64,000 nucleotides of DNA, from the NCBI RefSeq assembly GCF_017876315.1, contig NZ_JAGINU010000001.1, positions 3,658,001-3,722,000 of the forward strand, given 5' to 3'. Under the pieces are notes generated by a model. It was not told where the DNA came from. It worked only from the letters and a program-made list of their open reading frames with translations, and searched no databases. The translations under genes were made by a program, and so were the position numbers. How positions within the stretch are numbered: the first letter of the stretch is position 1; every line of letters starts with the position of its first letter. Positions 8,937 to 16,492 of this stretch are shown here, piece after piece. The stretch is from Pseudonocardia parietis. Lineage in GTDB: Bacteria > Actinomycetota > Actinomycetes > Mycobacteriales > Pseudonocardiaceae.

Positions 8937-9754
8937 AGGGCCTCCGCGTTGCCGTGCAGGACGGCGCGGCCCAGCTCCCCGTCCCCGGCGGCGGCGGTCA
9001 TCCTGGCCAGCTCCCCGGCCCGGTCGCCCCACGGCTCGTCGCTGGCGAAGAGCACCCGGTCCGCACCGATCCCGCGTCGCTCGATCTCCGCCGCCATCCA
9101 GCGCGGGGCGAAGCCGATCGCCCAGCTCGTGTCGGTGTAGACCTTCTTGCCCGCCTCGATCCAGTCGAAGAACCGGCTGCCGACGAGCTTGATGTGCCCG
9201 CTCATCCCGCCGCCCATGTGCACCAGGTGCAGCCGGACGTCGTCGGCGTACCAGTCGACCAGGTTGCCGATCTCGTCGACGTCCGACGCCCCGCCCGGGG
9301 ACGTGTGGACGTGCACCGTCAGGTCGTGCTCGCGGGCGGTGCGGAAGATGTCGTCGAGGGCCGGGCGGCACTCCGGGTCGGACGCGCGGCCCCCGAGCAG
9401 GAAGCTGATCTTGATGACCTTGACGCCGGACTCACCGGCGAACTTCAGCGCCTTCGCCGTCATCTCGGCGTCCTGGGGGCGGGGTGACGCCCAGATGCCC
9501 GTGCGGATCCGCGCGTCGGTGGCGGCGGCTTCGAGGCACAGCTCGTTCAGGGCGAACGAGGCCGACGCGTCCGGTACCCCGTAGTTCGGGATCACGACGG
9601 CGAGTTCGGTGCCCTCGGCGTCGAGATCGGCCTGCAGCTGCGCGATCGTCTCGCGCGCGGAGATGTCCGGGTTGACCGGCGGGCCCCCGTAGAAGGGGTA
9701 GGCCGGCAGGACGCCGAGATGGCGGTGTGCATCGTGGACGGCCAGAGGTGTCAT
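8927..9754 (-). CDS. metal-dependent amidohydrolase (Amidohydrolase_2 type)
   Basis: A 275-residue TIM-barrel hydrolase of the amidohydrolase_2 family. Metal-site elements are HDAHRH at residues 8-13, HVHTSP near the middle, HLVHMGGG, and the final strand FASDEPWG carrying the conserved Asp. Members hydrolyse amides or lactones or decarboxylate aromatic acids. Its ATG at 9754 lies only five bases after a TACTAT box, which would give an almost leaderless transcript. The same motif is found before two other operons of this island (13.4 and 29.7 kb). It is downstream of larB on the same strand. The substrate is unknown. An open frame running further 5' to 10513 is only antisense-type read-through and covers larB. 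Confidence 0.8.
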   Translation of the reverse strand: MTPLAVHDAHRHLGVLPAYPFYGGPPVNPDISARETIAQLQADLDAEGTELAVVIPNYGVPDASASFALNELCLEAAATDARIRTGIWASPRPQDAEMTAKALKFAGESGVKVIKISFLLGGRASDPECRPALDDIFRTAREHDLTVHVHTSPGGASDVDEIGNLVDWYADDVRLHLVHMGGGMSGHIKLVGSRFFDWIEAGKKVYTDTSWAIGFAPRWMAAEIERRGIGADRVLFASDEPWGDRAGELARMTAAAGDGELGRAVLHGNAEALYG

Positions 9755-9759
9755 GTCGG

Positions 9760-9788
9760 ATAGTAGAGCACGTGTCTTATAGTAAATG
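9760..9788. promoter_or_regulatory. AT-rich promoter/operator motif, copy 1
   Basis: ATAGTAGA (9760-9767) is followed after four bases by GTGTC and then by a second related box, ATAGTAAA (9779-9786). Read on the minus strand these are TTTACTAT and TCTACTAT, about 19 bp apart and directly before the amidohydrolase ATG. The same ATAGTAGA-N3/4-GTG(T/G)C arrangement occurs at 13382 and, inverted, at 29659-29675. It may be a strong -10 box, an operator, or both. Confidence 0.55.
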
Positions 9789-9807
9789 CCAACCTGGGCG
9801 AGACCGT

Positions 9808-10497
9808 TCAGAGGTCCGGGTCGGCGGATGCGTCGGCCCGCCCGGTACGACGGGCGATGCGGGCGGCGTGCACTCCTGCGCCGTACCCGTTGTCGATGTT
9901 GACGACGACCGTGCCGGGGGCACACGACGTGAGCATGCCGAGCAGTGCGGCCAGCCCTTCGAAGGCCGCGCCGTATCCGATCGAGGTGGGCACCGCGACC
10001 GTCGGTACGCCGGTCAGCCCGCCGACGACGCTCGCCAGCGCGCCCTCCATCCCGGCCACCACGATGACGCAGTCGGCCGCGGCGAGCTCGTCGCGGATCC
10101 CGAGCACGCGATGGATGCCGGCCACGCCCATGTCCGCGATCACACGGGCGTGTGCGCCGTGGACCCCGACGGTCAGTGCGGCCTCCCCGGCGACCGGACC
10201 GTCCGCGGTGCCACCGGTCACGACGAGCACCGATCCCCGCGGTGGCGGGAGCGGGCCGAGTGTGGCGGCCCGGGCCGTGTGGTGGAGGTCCGCCGCGGGA
10301 TGTGCCCTCGCGACCGCAGCCAGCGCCGCGTCGTCGAGCCGGGTGGCGAGCACGGCGCGTTCCGGATGTGCGGCGTGCAGCCGGCCCAGCAGGTCCGCCA
10401 CCTGTCCGGGCGTCTTGCCGAGGCCGAACACCACCTCCGGGTCCCCGGTCCGCCGGAGGCGGTCGTGGTCGAGATGCGCGTAGGGCTCGGGCTCCAT
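9808..10497 (-). CDS. larB: LarB, pyridinium-3,5-dicarboxylate mononucleotide synthase
   Basis: A 229-residue LarB, homologous to AIR carboxylase (PurE) in its C-terminal half. Characteristic stretches are PEVVFGLGKTP, LVVTGGTADGPVA, VIVVAGMEGALASVVGGL and VPTSIGYGAAFEGLAALLGM. LarB carboxylates nicotinic acid adenine dinucleotide and releases AMP, the first step of nickel-pincer cofactor synthesis. A good ribosome site (GGAGGG) precedes ATG 10497. The gene is divergent from larE with a 131-bp shared promoter region. The protein is close to the usual length for the family. No lactate racemase LarA is encoded in the window. Confidence 0.93.
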   Translation of the reverse strand: MEPEPYAHLDHDRLRRTGDPEVVFGLGKTPGQVADLLGRLHAAHPERAVLATRLDDAALAAVARAHPAADLHHTARAATLGPLPPPRGSVLVVTGGTADGPVAGEAALTVGVHGAHARVIADMGVAGIHRVLGIRDELAAADCVIVVAGMEGALASVVGGLTGVPTVAVPTSIGYGAAFEGLAALLGMLTSCAPGTVVVNIDNGYGAGVHAARIARRTGRADASADPDL

Positions 10498-10628
10498 CAG
10501 GGCCTCCCTCCACAGGGCGAGCGGGCGGGGCGACGAGTCGTCACGACAGGGGTCGCAGGATGATCGCCGCTGTCCCCGCCCGCTATCGTGGACGATCCGT
10601 GTCCTGTCCCGACGCAGGGGAGGCGTGC

Positions 10629-11471
10629 ATGCCGGAGAATGCGACCGCGCTCGCGGTGCAGGAGAGGCTCGCCACCATGCGGCACCGGGTCGTCGCCTGC
10701 AGCGGCGGCGTGGACAGCCTGCTCCTGGCCGATCTCGCCTGTGCCGACTCGCGCGCGGGCACGCTCGTCGTCCACTCCGTGACCCCGGCGGTACCGGAAG
10801 CGGCCACCGTGCGTGTCGTGACGACCGCCCACCTGCTCGGTTGGCGGCTGCGGCTCGTCCGTTCCGGCGAGTTCGGCGACGAGCGCTACCTGCGCAACCC
10901 GACGGATCGCTGCTACCACTGCAAGACCCACCTCTACGACGAGCTCGAGCGGGTGTCCGCGGTCTCCGACCTGCCGGACGCGACGATCCTCAGTGGTGCC
11001 AACACCGACGACCTGGGGGAGTACCGGCCGGGGCTGCGTGCGGCCGCCGAGCGGAGTGTGCGGCATCCGTTCGTCGAGGCGGGGGTGGGCAAGCGGGAGA
11101 TCCGGCTGCTCGCCGCCGCCCGTGGCCGCGCCTGGCACGACCTGCCCGCCGCGCCGTGTCTGGCCAGCCGGCTCTACAGTGGGACCCCGGTCTCGCCGGA
11201 CGTGCTGCTGGCCGTCGAGCGCGGTGAGCAGGTGCTGCGGGAGGTCTCCGGCGCGCGGGTCGTGCGGTGCCGGGTCCGCGGCCGCGCGGTGCGGGTCGAG
11301 GTCGGTGCCGACGAGCGCTACCGCGTGAGCGATGCGGTCCTCGGCGCGGTCACCCGGGCGATGCAGGCGGTCGCGGCCGAGCTGGAGCCCGCCGAGCTCG
11401 ACGACGAGCCCTACGCGCCCGGGCGTGCGTTCGTGTCGCTCTCCCCGCCGCGCCCCGCAGCGTCGTCGTGA
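10629..11471 (+). CDS. larE: LarE, ATP-dependent sacrificial sulfur transferase
   Basis: A 280-residue PP-loop protein. The ATP loop is SGGVDSLLLADL (about residues 22-33), followed by NPTDRCYHCKTHLYDEL (Cys95, Cys98) and APCLASRLYSG with Cys177. Cys177 matches the position of Cys176, the residue that donates its sulfur and becomes dehydroalanine in the Lactobacillus plantarum enzyme. LarE adenylates the LarB product and converts its carboxylates to thiocarboxylates. GGGGAGG stands six bases before ATG 10629. The 3' end overlaps the convergent OsmC gene by 61 bp. A single-turnover sulfur-sacrificing mechanism is expected from Cys177, but was not tested. Confidence 0.93.
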   Translation: MPENATALAVQERLATMRHRVVACSGGVDSLLLADLACADSRAGTLVVHSVTPAVPEAATVRVVTTAHLLGWRLRLVRSGEFGDERYLRNPTDRCYHCKTHLYDELERVSAVSDLPDATILSGANTDDLGEYRPGLRAAAERSVRHPFVEAGVGKREIRLLAAARGRAWHDLPAAPCLASRLYSGTPVSPDVLLAVERGEQVLREVSGARVVRCRVRGRAVRVEVGADERYRVSDAVLGAVTRAMQAVAAELEPAELDDEPYAPGRAFVSLSPPRPAASS

Positions 11472-11899
11472 CTCCGGTCCTCGCCCCCGGCCGGGGTCGA
11501 GTCGTCGGCCGGTGTCGAACGGACCACGACGGTCGGTGAGCCCCGCAGGGTGTTGGTGACGTAGCAGACCCGTTCGGCCGCGGCGCTCACCGTGGCGAGC
11601 TCCTCCGGTGTCAGCCCCCCGACGGAGGCCGAGATCGTGATGGAGCTGAACTTCGGGCCGTCGTAGGTGCCGGCGACCTCCACCCGCACCGGCTCCGGGG
11701 TGAGCCCGCGTTTCGCGGCGCAGTAGGAGATCGCGATCGTGAAGCAGGACGCGATCGCGCCGAGCAGGAGGTCGGTGGGCTGCGGCCCCTGGTCGGTCCC
11801 CCCGACCGATGCGGGTTCGTCCACGACGAACTCGTGGTCTCCGGCGCGCACGCGGCACCGCAGGCCGTCCTCCCTGGCCGCCACCACTACTCGTTCCAT
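11411..11899 (-). CDS. OsmC-family protein
   Basis: A 162-residue OsmC/Ohr-fold protein. The two family cysteines are visible in AIASCFTIAI and AERVCYVTNTL, and the substrate loop appears as GTDQGPQPTDLLLGA. Many OsmC proteins are thiol peroxidases that reduce organic hydroperoxides; others with this looser loop have no assigned reaction. ATG 11899 is preceded by AAGGAG, which decides the start; longer in-frame starts upstream lack a ribosome site. It overlaps the end of larE tail-to-tail. The C-terminal 30 residues are Asp/Gly-rich and probably disordered. Its place among sulfur-cofactor genes fits thiol chemistry, which is inference. Confidence 0.85.
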   Translation of the reverse strand: MERVVVAAREDGLRCRVRAGDHEFVVDEPASVGGTDQGPQPTDLLLGAIASCFTIAISYCAAKRGLTPEPVRVEVAGTYDGPKFSSITISASVGGLTPEELATVSAAAERVCYVTNTLRGSPTVVVRSTPADDSTPAGGEDRSHDDAAGRGGESDTNARPGA

Positions 11900-11993
11900 C
11901 CGGCGTCTCCTTCTCCGCACGCGCAACAGCGGTGCAACATCGTCGGCCATGGTGGGCTTCGTCACGTCGTCGAGTGTTCGTGGAGGTGCCGTC

Positions 11994-12356
11994 ATGACGC
12001 TGCAGCAGGTCTGGATGGAGTCCCTGCTCTCCGAGCCGGTGCGGCCCGTGCGGGCTGCGGAGCGGAGCACGTCGTGTGGCTGCGACGACAACGGCCGGCC
12101 GGACCATCACGACCGGTTGCTCCGTGTCGAGTCGGACATCGGCGAGCTGGTCGAGCTGCTGGAGATGGCCGTCACCTGGGGCGAGCTCGACTGGTCCCGC
12201 TCCGAGGTCGTTCCTCCACACCGGTGGGTCGACTTCGCGTTGTGTCACTCCTGGAAGGACCCCGCCACGATGGAGCGGATCTTCTCCCTGGCGACCGACG
12301 TCGCCGCCCGCTCGGCAGCCGGCACCGGGCGCGGCGTCGACGCCATCGGGGTGTGA
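11994..12356 (+). CDS. uncharacterised 120-residue protein
   Basis: I do not recognise this protein. It has 120 residues, starts at ATG 11994 after the ribosome site TGGAGG, and has high-GC codon use like its neighbours. A Cys-Gly-Cys-Asp motif (SCGCDDNGRPDHHDR, about residues 28-42) could bind a metal. A short helical segment (IGELVELLEMAVTWGELDW) and a Trp/Cys-containing ALCHSWKDP follow. It is divergent from the OsmC gene (94-bp gap) and convergent with the Sll0787-type gene. It may be an accessory protein of this island. It has no membrane segment. Confidence 0.5.
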   Translation: MTLQQVWMESLLSEPVRPVRAAERSTSCGCDDNGRPDHHDRLLRVESDIGELVELLEMAVTWGELDWSRSEVVPPHRWVDFALCHSWKDPATMERIFSLATDVAARSAAGTGRGVDAIGV

Positions 12357-12387
12357 CGACGCGCCCGGAGTACCGGGAACGCCGGGG

Positions 12388-13374
12388 TCAGGCACGCGAC
12401 AGGCGGGTCACGGGCTCGGCGCGCAGGTCCACGACCTGCGCGCGGTCACCGTCACGGCGGAACGCGAGAACCCCCGAGTCGTCCAGTGCCCCGACGACCG
12501 CCGCGGCCAGTCCGCGCTCGTGGAAGGCCGCCAGCACCTCCGCCGTCCGTCCCGGTGCCGCGGCGAGCAGGAAGCCGAAGCTGGGGAAGCACGTCAGCCA
12601 CGCCGTGAGGTCCACGCCCGCCGGGCGGGGCACGGCGTCCAGGTCGACCTCGACCCCGAACGGCCCCCACTCCAGCATCATGGCGAGCGACCCGGCCAGG
12701 CCGGCCATGCTGATGTCCTTCGCCGCGACCGCGGCCCCCGACTCGGCGAGCGTCGCCAGCACGGCGATGTCGCCGGCGCAGCGATCGCCCCGTTGCTCGA
12801 AGGCGGGGAAGAACGGGAAGTCGGGGCGCATGCGGCCGTCCACCGCGGCGGCCACGACCAGGTCCTGGCCCGGTGCGCAGCGCGTCACGGACAGTGGATG
12901 CCCGCCGAGGTCCCCGATCGCGAACGCGGACACCGACGGCGGCCCGTCGTGCGGGGTCAGGTGCCCGCCCAGCAACGGGATCCCGAACAGCTCGCAGCCC
13001 TGGCGCAGACCCTCGAGGATCGCCCGCGCGGCCTGTTCCCCGGCGACCACCGTGTCGACGAGCCCCAGCGGCCTGCCGCCCATCGCCGCGACGTCGTTGA
13101 CGTTGGTCAGGACGGCTGCGAAGCCCGCCGCCCGCGGGTCCCGTTCCACGAACGGCGGCCACATCGCCTCGCCGCACGCCACGACCCGGCCGTGTGAGGT
13201 GGGCACCACCGCGCCGTCGTCGCCGGGCCCCAGCTCCCAGTCGCTCGGGCCGAGGACCTCGGACACCAGTCCGATCGCCGACTTCGCCGTCCATCCCGGG
13301 TGCGAACGCACGGCGTGCGCGAGCGCGGCGACATCGGATCCGGTCGTTGTGGGGGGCGGTGTGGTACTCGGCAT
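12388..13374 (-). CDS. nitF: Sll0787-family AIR synthase-like protein (NitF of Nit1C clusters)
   Basis: A 328-residue PurM/ThiL-superfamily protein. The N-terminal nucleotide/Mg loop is LGPGDDGAVV, followed by NVNDVAAMGGRPLGLVD; AAKDISMAGLAGSLAMMLEW is in the C-terminal half. It matches the Sll0787-type AIR-synthase-like family, which co-occurs with Sll0783, nitrilase, radical SAM and acetyltransferase genes in nitrogen-starvation (Nit1C) clusters needed for cyanide use in some bacteria. Its reaction is unknown; a phosphorylated or ATP-activated substrate is likely from the fold. It is divergent from comA across only 39 bp, so the two share a promoter region. ATG 13374 would be nearly leaderless; ATG 13383 is the alternative. 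Confidence 0.8.
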   Translation of the reverse strand: MPSTTPPPTTTGSDVAALAHAVRSHPGWTAKSAIGLVSEVLGPSDWELGPGDDGAVVPTSHGRVVACGEAMWPPFVERDPRAAGFAAVLTNVNDVAAMGGRPLGLVDTVVAGEQAARAILEGLRQGCELFGIPLLGGHLTPHDGPPSVSAFAIGDLGGHPLSVTRCAPGQDLVVAAAVDGRMRPDFPFFPAFEQRGDRCAGDIAVLATLAESGAAVAAKDISMAGLAGSLAMMLEWGPFGVEVDLDAVPRPAGVDLTAWLTCFPSFGFLLAAAPGRTAEVLAAFHERGLAAAVVGALDDSGVLAFRRDGDRAQVVDLRAEPVTRLSRA

Positions 13375-13381
13375 GTGCACC

Positions 13382-13410
13382 ATAGTAGATGAGTGTCCAG
13401 TATATGAACT
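13382..13410. promoter_or_regulatory. AT-rich shared promoter/operator motif, copy 2
   Basis: The 39-bp space between nitF and comA holds ATAGTAGA (13382-13389), then GTGTC after three bases, then GTATATGAACT. The minus strand reads TCTACTAT seven bases before the nitF ATG. The plus strand gives TATATG nine bases before the comA ATG. Both genes thus appear to have leaderless or very short leaders from overlapping promoters. The motif matches copies at 9760 and 29659. Confidence 0.55.
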
Positions 13411-13413
13411 AGG

Positions 13414-14199
13414 ATGGGATCTGTGATCGTTCCCGATTTCCTCTCCGTCCCCGAGCGTCCGGCGAGGCCGCGGCAGTACGGGATCACGCACGTGATCGAC
13501 ACCGGTGTCACTCCGGCCGGGGCCGGCGACGTGCTGCAGGCGGCGGGCGACTCGGTCGACATCTGGAAGACCGGGTGGGGGACGGCCTACATCGACCGCG
13601 GGCTGGAGCAGAAGCTCGCCCTCCTGCGCGACGCCGGTGTCGCGAGCTGCCTCGGCGGGACGATGCTCGAGATCGCGTGGTGCCAGGGTGTCGCGGAAGC
13701 CTGTCTGGACTGGGCCGCGGCGGTCGGGTTCACCCACGTCGAGGTCTCCCGGGGCACGGTGCCCATGAGCCAGGACGACAAGCGGGCGCTGATCCGCCGG
13801 GCGGCCGGCCGGTTCGTCGTGCTCGCGGAGGTCGGCACCAAGGACCCGGCCGACACCCCGGTGCCCGCGGCGTGGCGTGCGGAAGCGCTCGGCGACCTCG
13901 GCGCGGGGGCGGCACTCGTCGTCGCGGAGGGCAGGCAGAGCGGGACGGTGGGCATCTACGACGACGCCGGATCCCCCCGCGCGGGCGTCGTCGAGGAGCT
14001 CGTCGACGCCGTGGGGACCGACCGCATCGTCTTCGAGGCACCGCGGGCAGCTCAGCAGGCCTGGTTCATCCGGCGTTTCGGACCGCACGTGAACCTCGGC
14101 AACGTCGGGCTGGGCGAGGTGCTCTCGGTGGAGACGCTGCGACTCGGCCTCCGGGCCGACACCGCCGACCTCCACACGGTCGTCGGGCCGGTTACGTGA
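13414..14199 (+). CDS. comA: phosphosulfolactate synthase (ComA family)
   Basis: A 261-residue TIM-barrel protein of the ComA family (PF02679). The start of the barrel (HVIDTGVTPAGAGDVLQAA) and the motif SVDIWKTGWGTAYI correspond to the conserved KLGWGTS-type core. The later FTHVEVSRGTVPM and EVGTKDP also fit. ComA adds sulfite to phosphoenolpyruvate to give phosphosulfolactate, the first step of coenzyme M synthesis in methanogens and in Xanthobacter (XcbB1). It opens a run of eight tightly linked genes (13414-21267). The ATG has no Shine-Dalgarno site and sits just after an AT-rich box. A related reaction on another acceptor is possible. Confidence 0.88.
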   Translation: MGSVIVPDFLSVPERPARPRQYGITHVIDTGVTPAGAGDVLQAAGDSVDIWKTGWGTAYIDRGLEQKLALLRDAGVASCLGGTMLEIAWCQGVAEACLDWAAAVGFTHVEVSRGTVPMSQDDKRALIRRAAGRFVVLAEVGTKDPADTPVPAAWRAEALGDLGAGAALVVAEGRQSGTVGIYDDAGSPRAGVVEELVDAVGTDRIVFEAPRAAQQAWFIRRFGPHVNLGNVGLGEVLSVETLRLGLRADTADLHTVVGPVT

Positions 14200-15128
14200 G
14201 CACGGGCCGGGCGCACACCGGCGGCACCAACACAGTCCCCGGCCGGTACCGCGGTGTCGCCGTCGCGAGCGTGGAGGTGGCGCTGGACCTCGACTCCCTG
14301 CGGTCGCACCTGCTCGGCCGGGAGGCCTACTGGAAGACGCGGTTCGTCGTGGCGCACCGGGGCCCGACGGGCCTCGGGCCGGGGCCGGTCGCGATCGTCG
14401 CGGTGACCCGTGACGACCCGGACGCACTGTTCGCCCCGATCACCGGGGTGCGCGGGCTGGCGGGCCCGGACGAGTGCGTTCTGCTGGAACGGCCCGACTG
14501 TGACACCGCGATCCCGTCCGCACTCGCCGCCGCCGCGGTCGAGGGAGCCCCCGGCTGCCGCGCCGTCGTCGTGCTCGGCCGGTACGGCCATGTCAACTTC
14601 GTGCTCGACCCGCAGCCGCTGCCGGTCACCGTGCGCGAGGTCGTGCCTCCGCATCCGGCGAAGCTGCTCGACCAGGCGGCCCGCGTACTGGCGGTCACGG
14701 AGACGGTCCGTCCGTTGCGACTGTGCCCGGAGGTCGTCGAGCTCCGGGAGCTGGCCGTGTCCCGCCCGGCCGAGCACTACCTGCTGCCCTGCCGCGGCGG
14801 CGGCGCCGAGATCCCGGGCGCGCAGCTCTCCTACCTGGATGAACGTCCGCCGCGCGCCGACTGGACGCTGGTCGGTTGTGCGCGCTCCCGGCAGATCCAC
14901 CACTGGTTCTACGGCGACGACGCCCCCACCGTCGACATCTGCCCGCTCGCCGAACCACCGACCGGGCCGTTGCTCACGAAGTGCTGCCTGCAGCAGGAGG
15001 AGATCCGCAGCGGCACCGTCGACGGGCATCCGTGGGTGTCCGTGCCGTGGGGAGCCTCCCTGGACGCCGTCCGGGAAGCGCTCGAGTCGTTCAACGCCGC
15101 AGGGGAGCAACCGTGGTCACCCGCCTGA
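14196..15128 (+). CDS. unknown Cys-rich protein of the coenzyme M operon
   Basis: I do not recognise a characterised family for this 310-residue protein. Its GTG start overlaps the comA stop by four bases, and the next gene begins 16 bases before its stop, so it is part of one coupled operon. Seven or more cysteines are spread over the second half: RLCPEV, LLPCRGGG, VGCARSR, DICPLAE and a KCCLQQEE pair near residue 270. Together with IHHWFYGDD, they suggest a metal or Fe-S site or sulfur carrier. The N-terminal half is an ordinary alpha/beta region with a VVVLGRYGHVNFV stretch. A role in the thiol-forming step of the pathway is a guess from position only. Confidence 0.55.
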   Translation: MSTGRAHTGGTNTVPGRYRGVAVASVEVALDLDSLRSHLLGREAYWKTRFVVAHRGPTGLGPGPVAIVAVTRDDPDALFAPITGVRGLAGPDECVLLERPDCDTAIPSALAAAAVEGAPGCRAVVVLGRYGHVNFVLDPQPLPVTVREVVPPHPAKLLDQAARVLAVTETVRPLRLCPEVVELRELAVSRPAEHYLLPCRGGGAEIPGAQLSYLDERPPRADWTLVGCARSRQIHHWFYGDDAPTVDICPLAEPPTGPLLTKCCLQQEEIRSGTVDGHPWVSVPWGASLDAVREALESFNAAGEQPWSPA

Positions 15129-16492
15129 CCGACTCGCCGGTCTACGCCCACCTCTGGGCGACCCCGGAGCTGGAGGAGCTGCTCGGTGAGCAGGCCCGCT
15201 GGCAGCGCTGGCTCGACGTCCTCGTGGTGCTGGCCCGGGTCCAGGCCCGCGCCGGTGTGGTCCCGGAGGCGTCCGCCCGGGTGATCGCCGAGGCGGCGCG
15301 GGTGGAGCGCATCGACTGGGAGCTCGTCGCCGAGCAGACCCGCCGGACCTCGCATTCCACGCTCGGGCTCATCCGTGGTCTGCGCGCCGTGCTGCCGGCC
15401 GAGGTCCGCGAGCACGTCTACGTCGGCGCCACCGTGCAGGACCTCACCGACACCTGGTTCGGGCTGCTGATGCGCGACGTCGGCGACCTGGTCCGGCGCG
15501 ACCTGCGGGCCGTCGAGGCCGCCGTGCTCCGGCTGGCCCGGACCCACCGTGACACCCCGATGGCCGGGCGCACCCACGGCCAGCCCGGGGCGCCGGTCAC
15601 CTTCGGGCTCAAGGCGGCATCATGGGCCGACGAGCTGCGACGGCACCTCGACCGGGTACGGGAGGGTCGGTCCCGCTGGGCGGTCGGCCAGCTCGGCGGC
15701 GCCGTCGGAGCGCTGGCCTTCCACGATGCGTCCGGGGTGGACCCGGTCGCGCTGCGCCGCGACTTCTGCGCCGAGCTGGGGCTGGCCGATCCCGGCATCT
15801 CCTGGCTGACCAGCCGGGACCGGATCGCCGAGTTCGGCTGGGTGCTGGCGGCCGTGTGCGGAACCCTCGCCCGGATCGGTGGTGAGGTCGTGGAACTGCA
15901 GCGACCGGAGATCGGCGAGCTCACCGAGCCGGCCCGGCCGGAGGCCGTCGGCAGCATCACCATGCCGCACAAGCGCAACCCCGAGGTCGGCGAGCATCTG
16001 GACACGCTCGCCCGGCTCGGCCGGTCCTCGGCGGGGGTCCTGCTCGAGGGGATGGTCGCCCTGCACGAGCGGGACGGGCGCGGCTGGAAGGCCGAGTGGG
16101 TCGCCCTGCCCGAGGTCTGCCTGCTCACCGGAACGTCGCTGCAGCTCGCCGGCGAGCTGGTGGCGGGCCTGGAGGTGCATCCGGAGGCGATGCGCGCCAA
16201 CCTGGACCGCTTCGGTGACCGGCTCGCTTCCGAGCGCGTACTGGGCGCGCTGAGCGTCCGGATCGGCAAGCACGCGGCCCAGGAGCTGTTGCACGAGCTG
16301 CTCGCACCCACCTCGTCGGCGGCCGGTGCCACCGGTGACCTGGCGCAGCGGCTGGAGGAACGCGGGATCGCCACGGCCGCCGAGGTGCGCGAGTGGGCCG
16401 CCCGATCGCCGGTGCGGTCGGCGACCGCCATGGTCGACGAGGTCCTGGATCGCGCGGCGTCCGCCCGCGCGGCCGAGGAGGCGGCGCCGTGA
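15113..16492 (+). CDS. fumarase/aspartase-superfamily lyase (XcbC/XcbD-like, first copy)
   Basis: A 459-residue member of the fumarase/aspartase superfamily, nearest in look to adenylosuccinate lyase and 3-carboxymuconate cycloisomerase. The superfamily signature is GSITMPHKRNPE at residues 280-291; conserved region 1 is near TSHSTLGLI and region 2 is MAGRTHGQPGAPVTFG. In Xanthobacter autotrophicus Py2, two members of this superfamily (XcbC1, XcbD1) act after the ComA homologue; XcbC1 eliminates phosphate from phosphosulfolactate to give sulfoacrylate. This gene and the lyase at 17484 are the matching pair here; which one does which step is not clear. The GTG start is set by GGGGAG six bases upstream. 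Confidence 0.82.
   Translation: MVTRLTDSPVYAHLWATPELEELLGEQARWQRWLDVLVVLARVQARAGVVPEASARVIAEAARVERIDWELVAEQTRRTSHSTLGLIRGLRAVLPAEVREHVYVGATVQDLTDTWFGLLMRDVGDLVRRDLRAVEAAVLRLARTHRDTPMAGRTHGQPGAPVTFGLKAASWADELRRHLDRVREGRSRWAVGQLGGAVGALAFHDASGVDPVALRRDFCAELGLADPGISWLTSRDRIAEFGWVLAAVCGTLARIGGEVVELQRPEIGELTEPARPEAVGSITMPHKRNPEVGEHLDTLARLGRSSAGVLLEGMVALHERDGRGWKAEWVALPEVCLLTGTSLQLAGELVAGLEVHPEAMRANLDRFGDRLASERVLGALSVRIGKHAAQELLHELLAPTSSAAGATGDLAQRLEERGIATAAEVREWAARSPVRSATAMVDEVLDRAASARAAEEAAP

Noticed and set aside
8927-10513. A 528-codon minus-strand open frame that would extend the amidohydrolase upstream
   Set aside because: Homology begins at ATG 9754, preceded by a promoter-like motif; the extension covers larB in another frame and has the Arg/Gly-rich composition of high-GC shadow frames.
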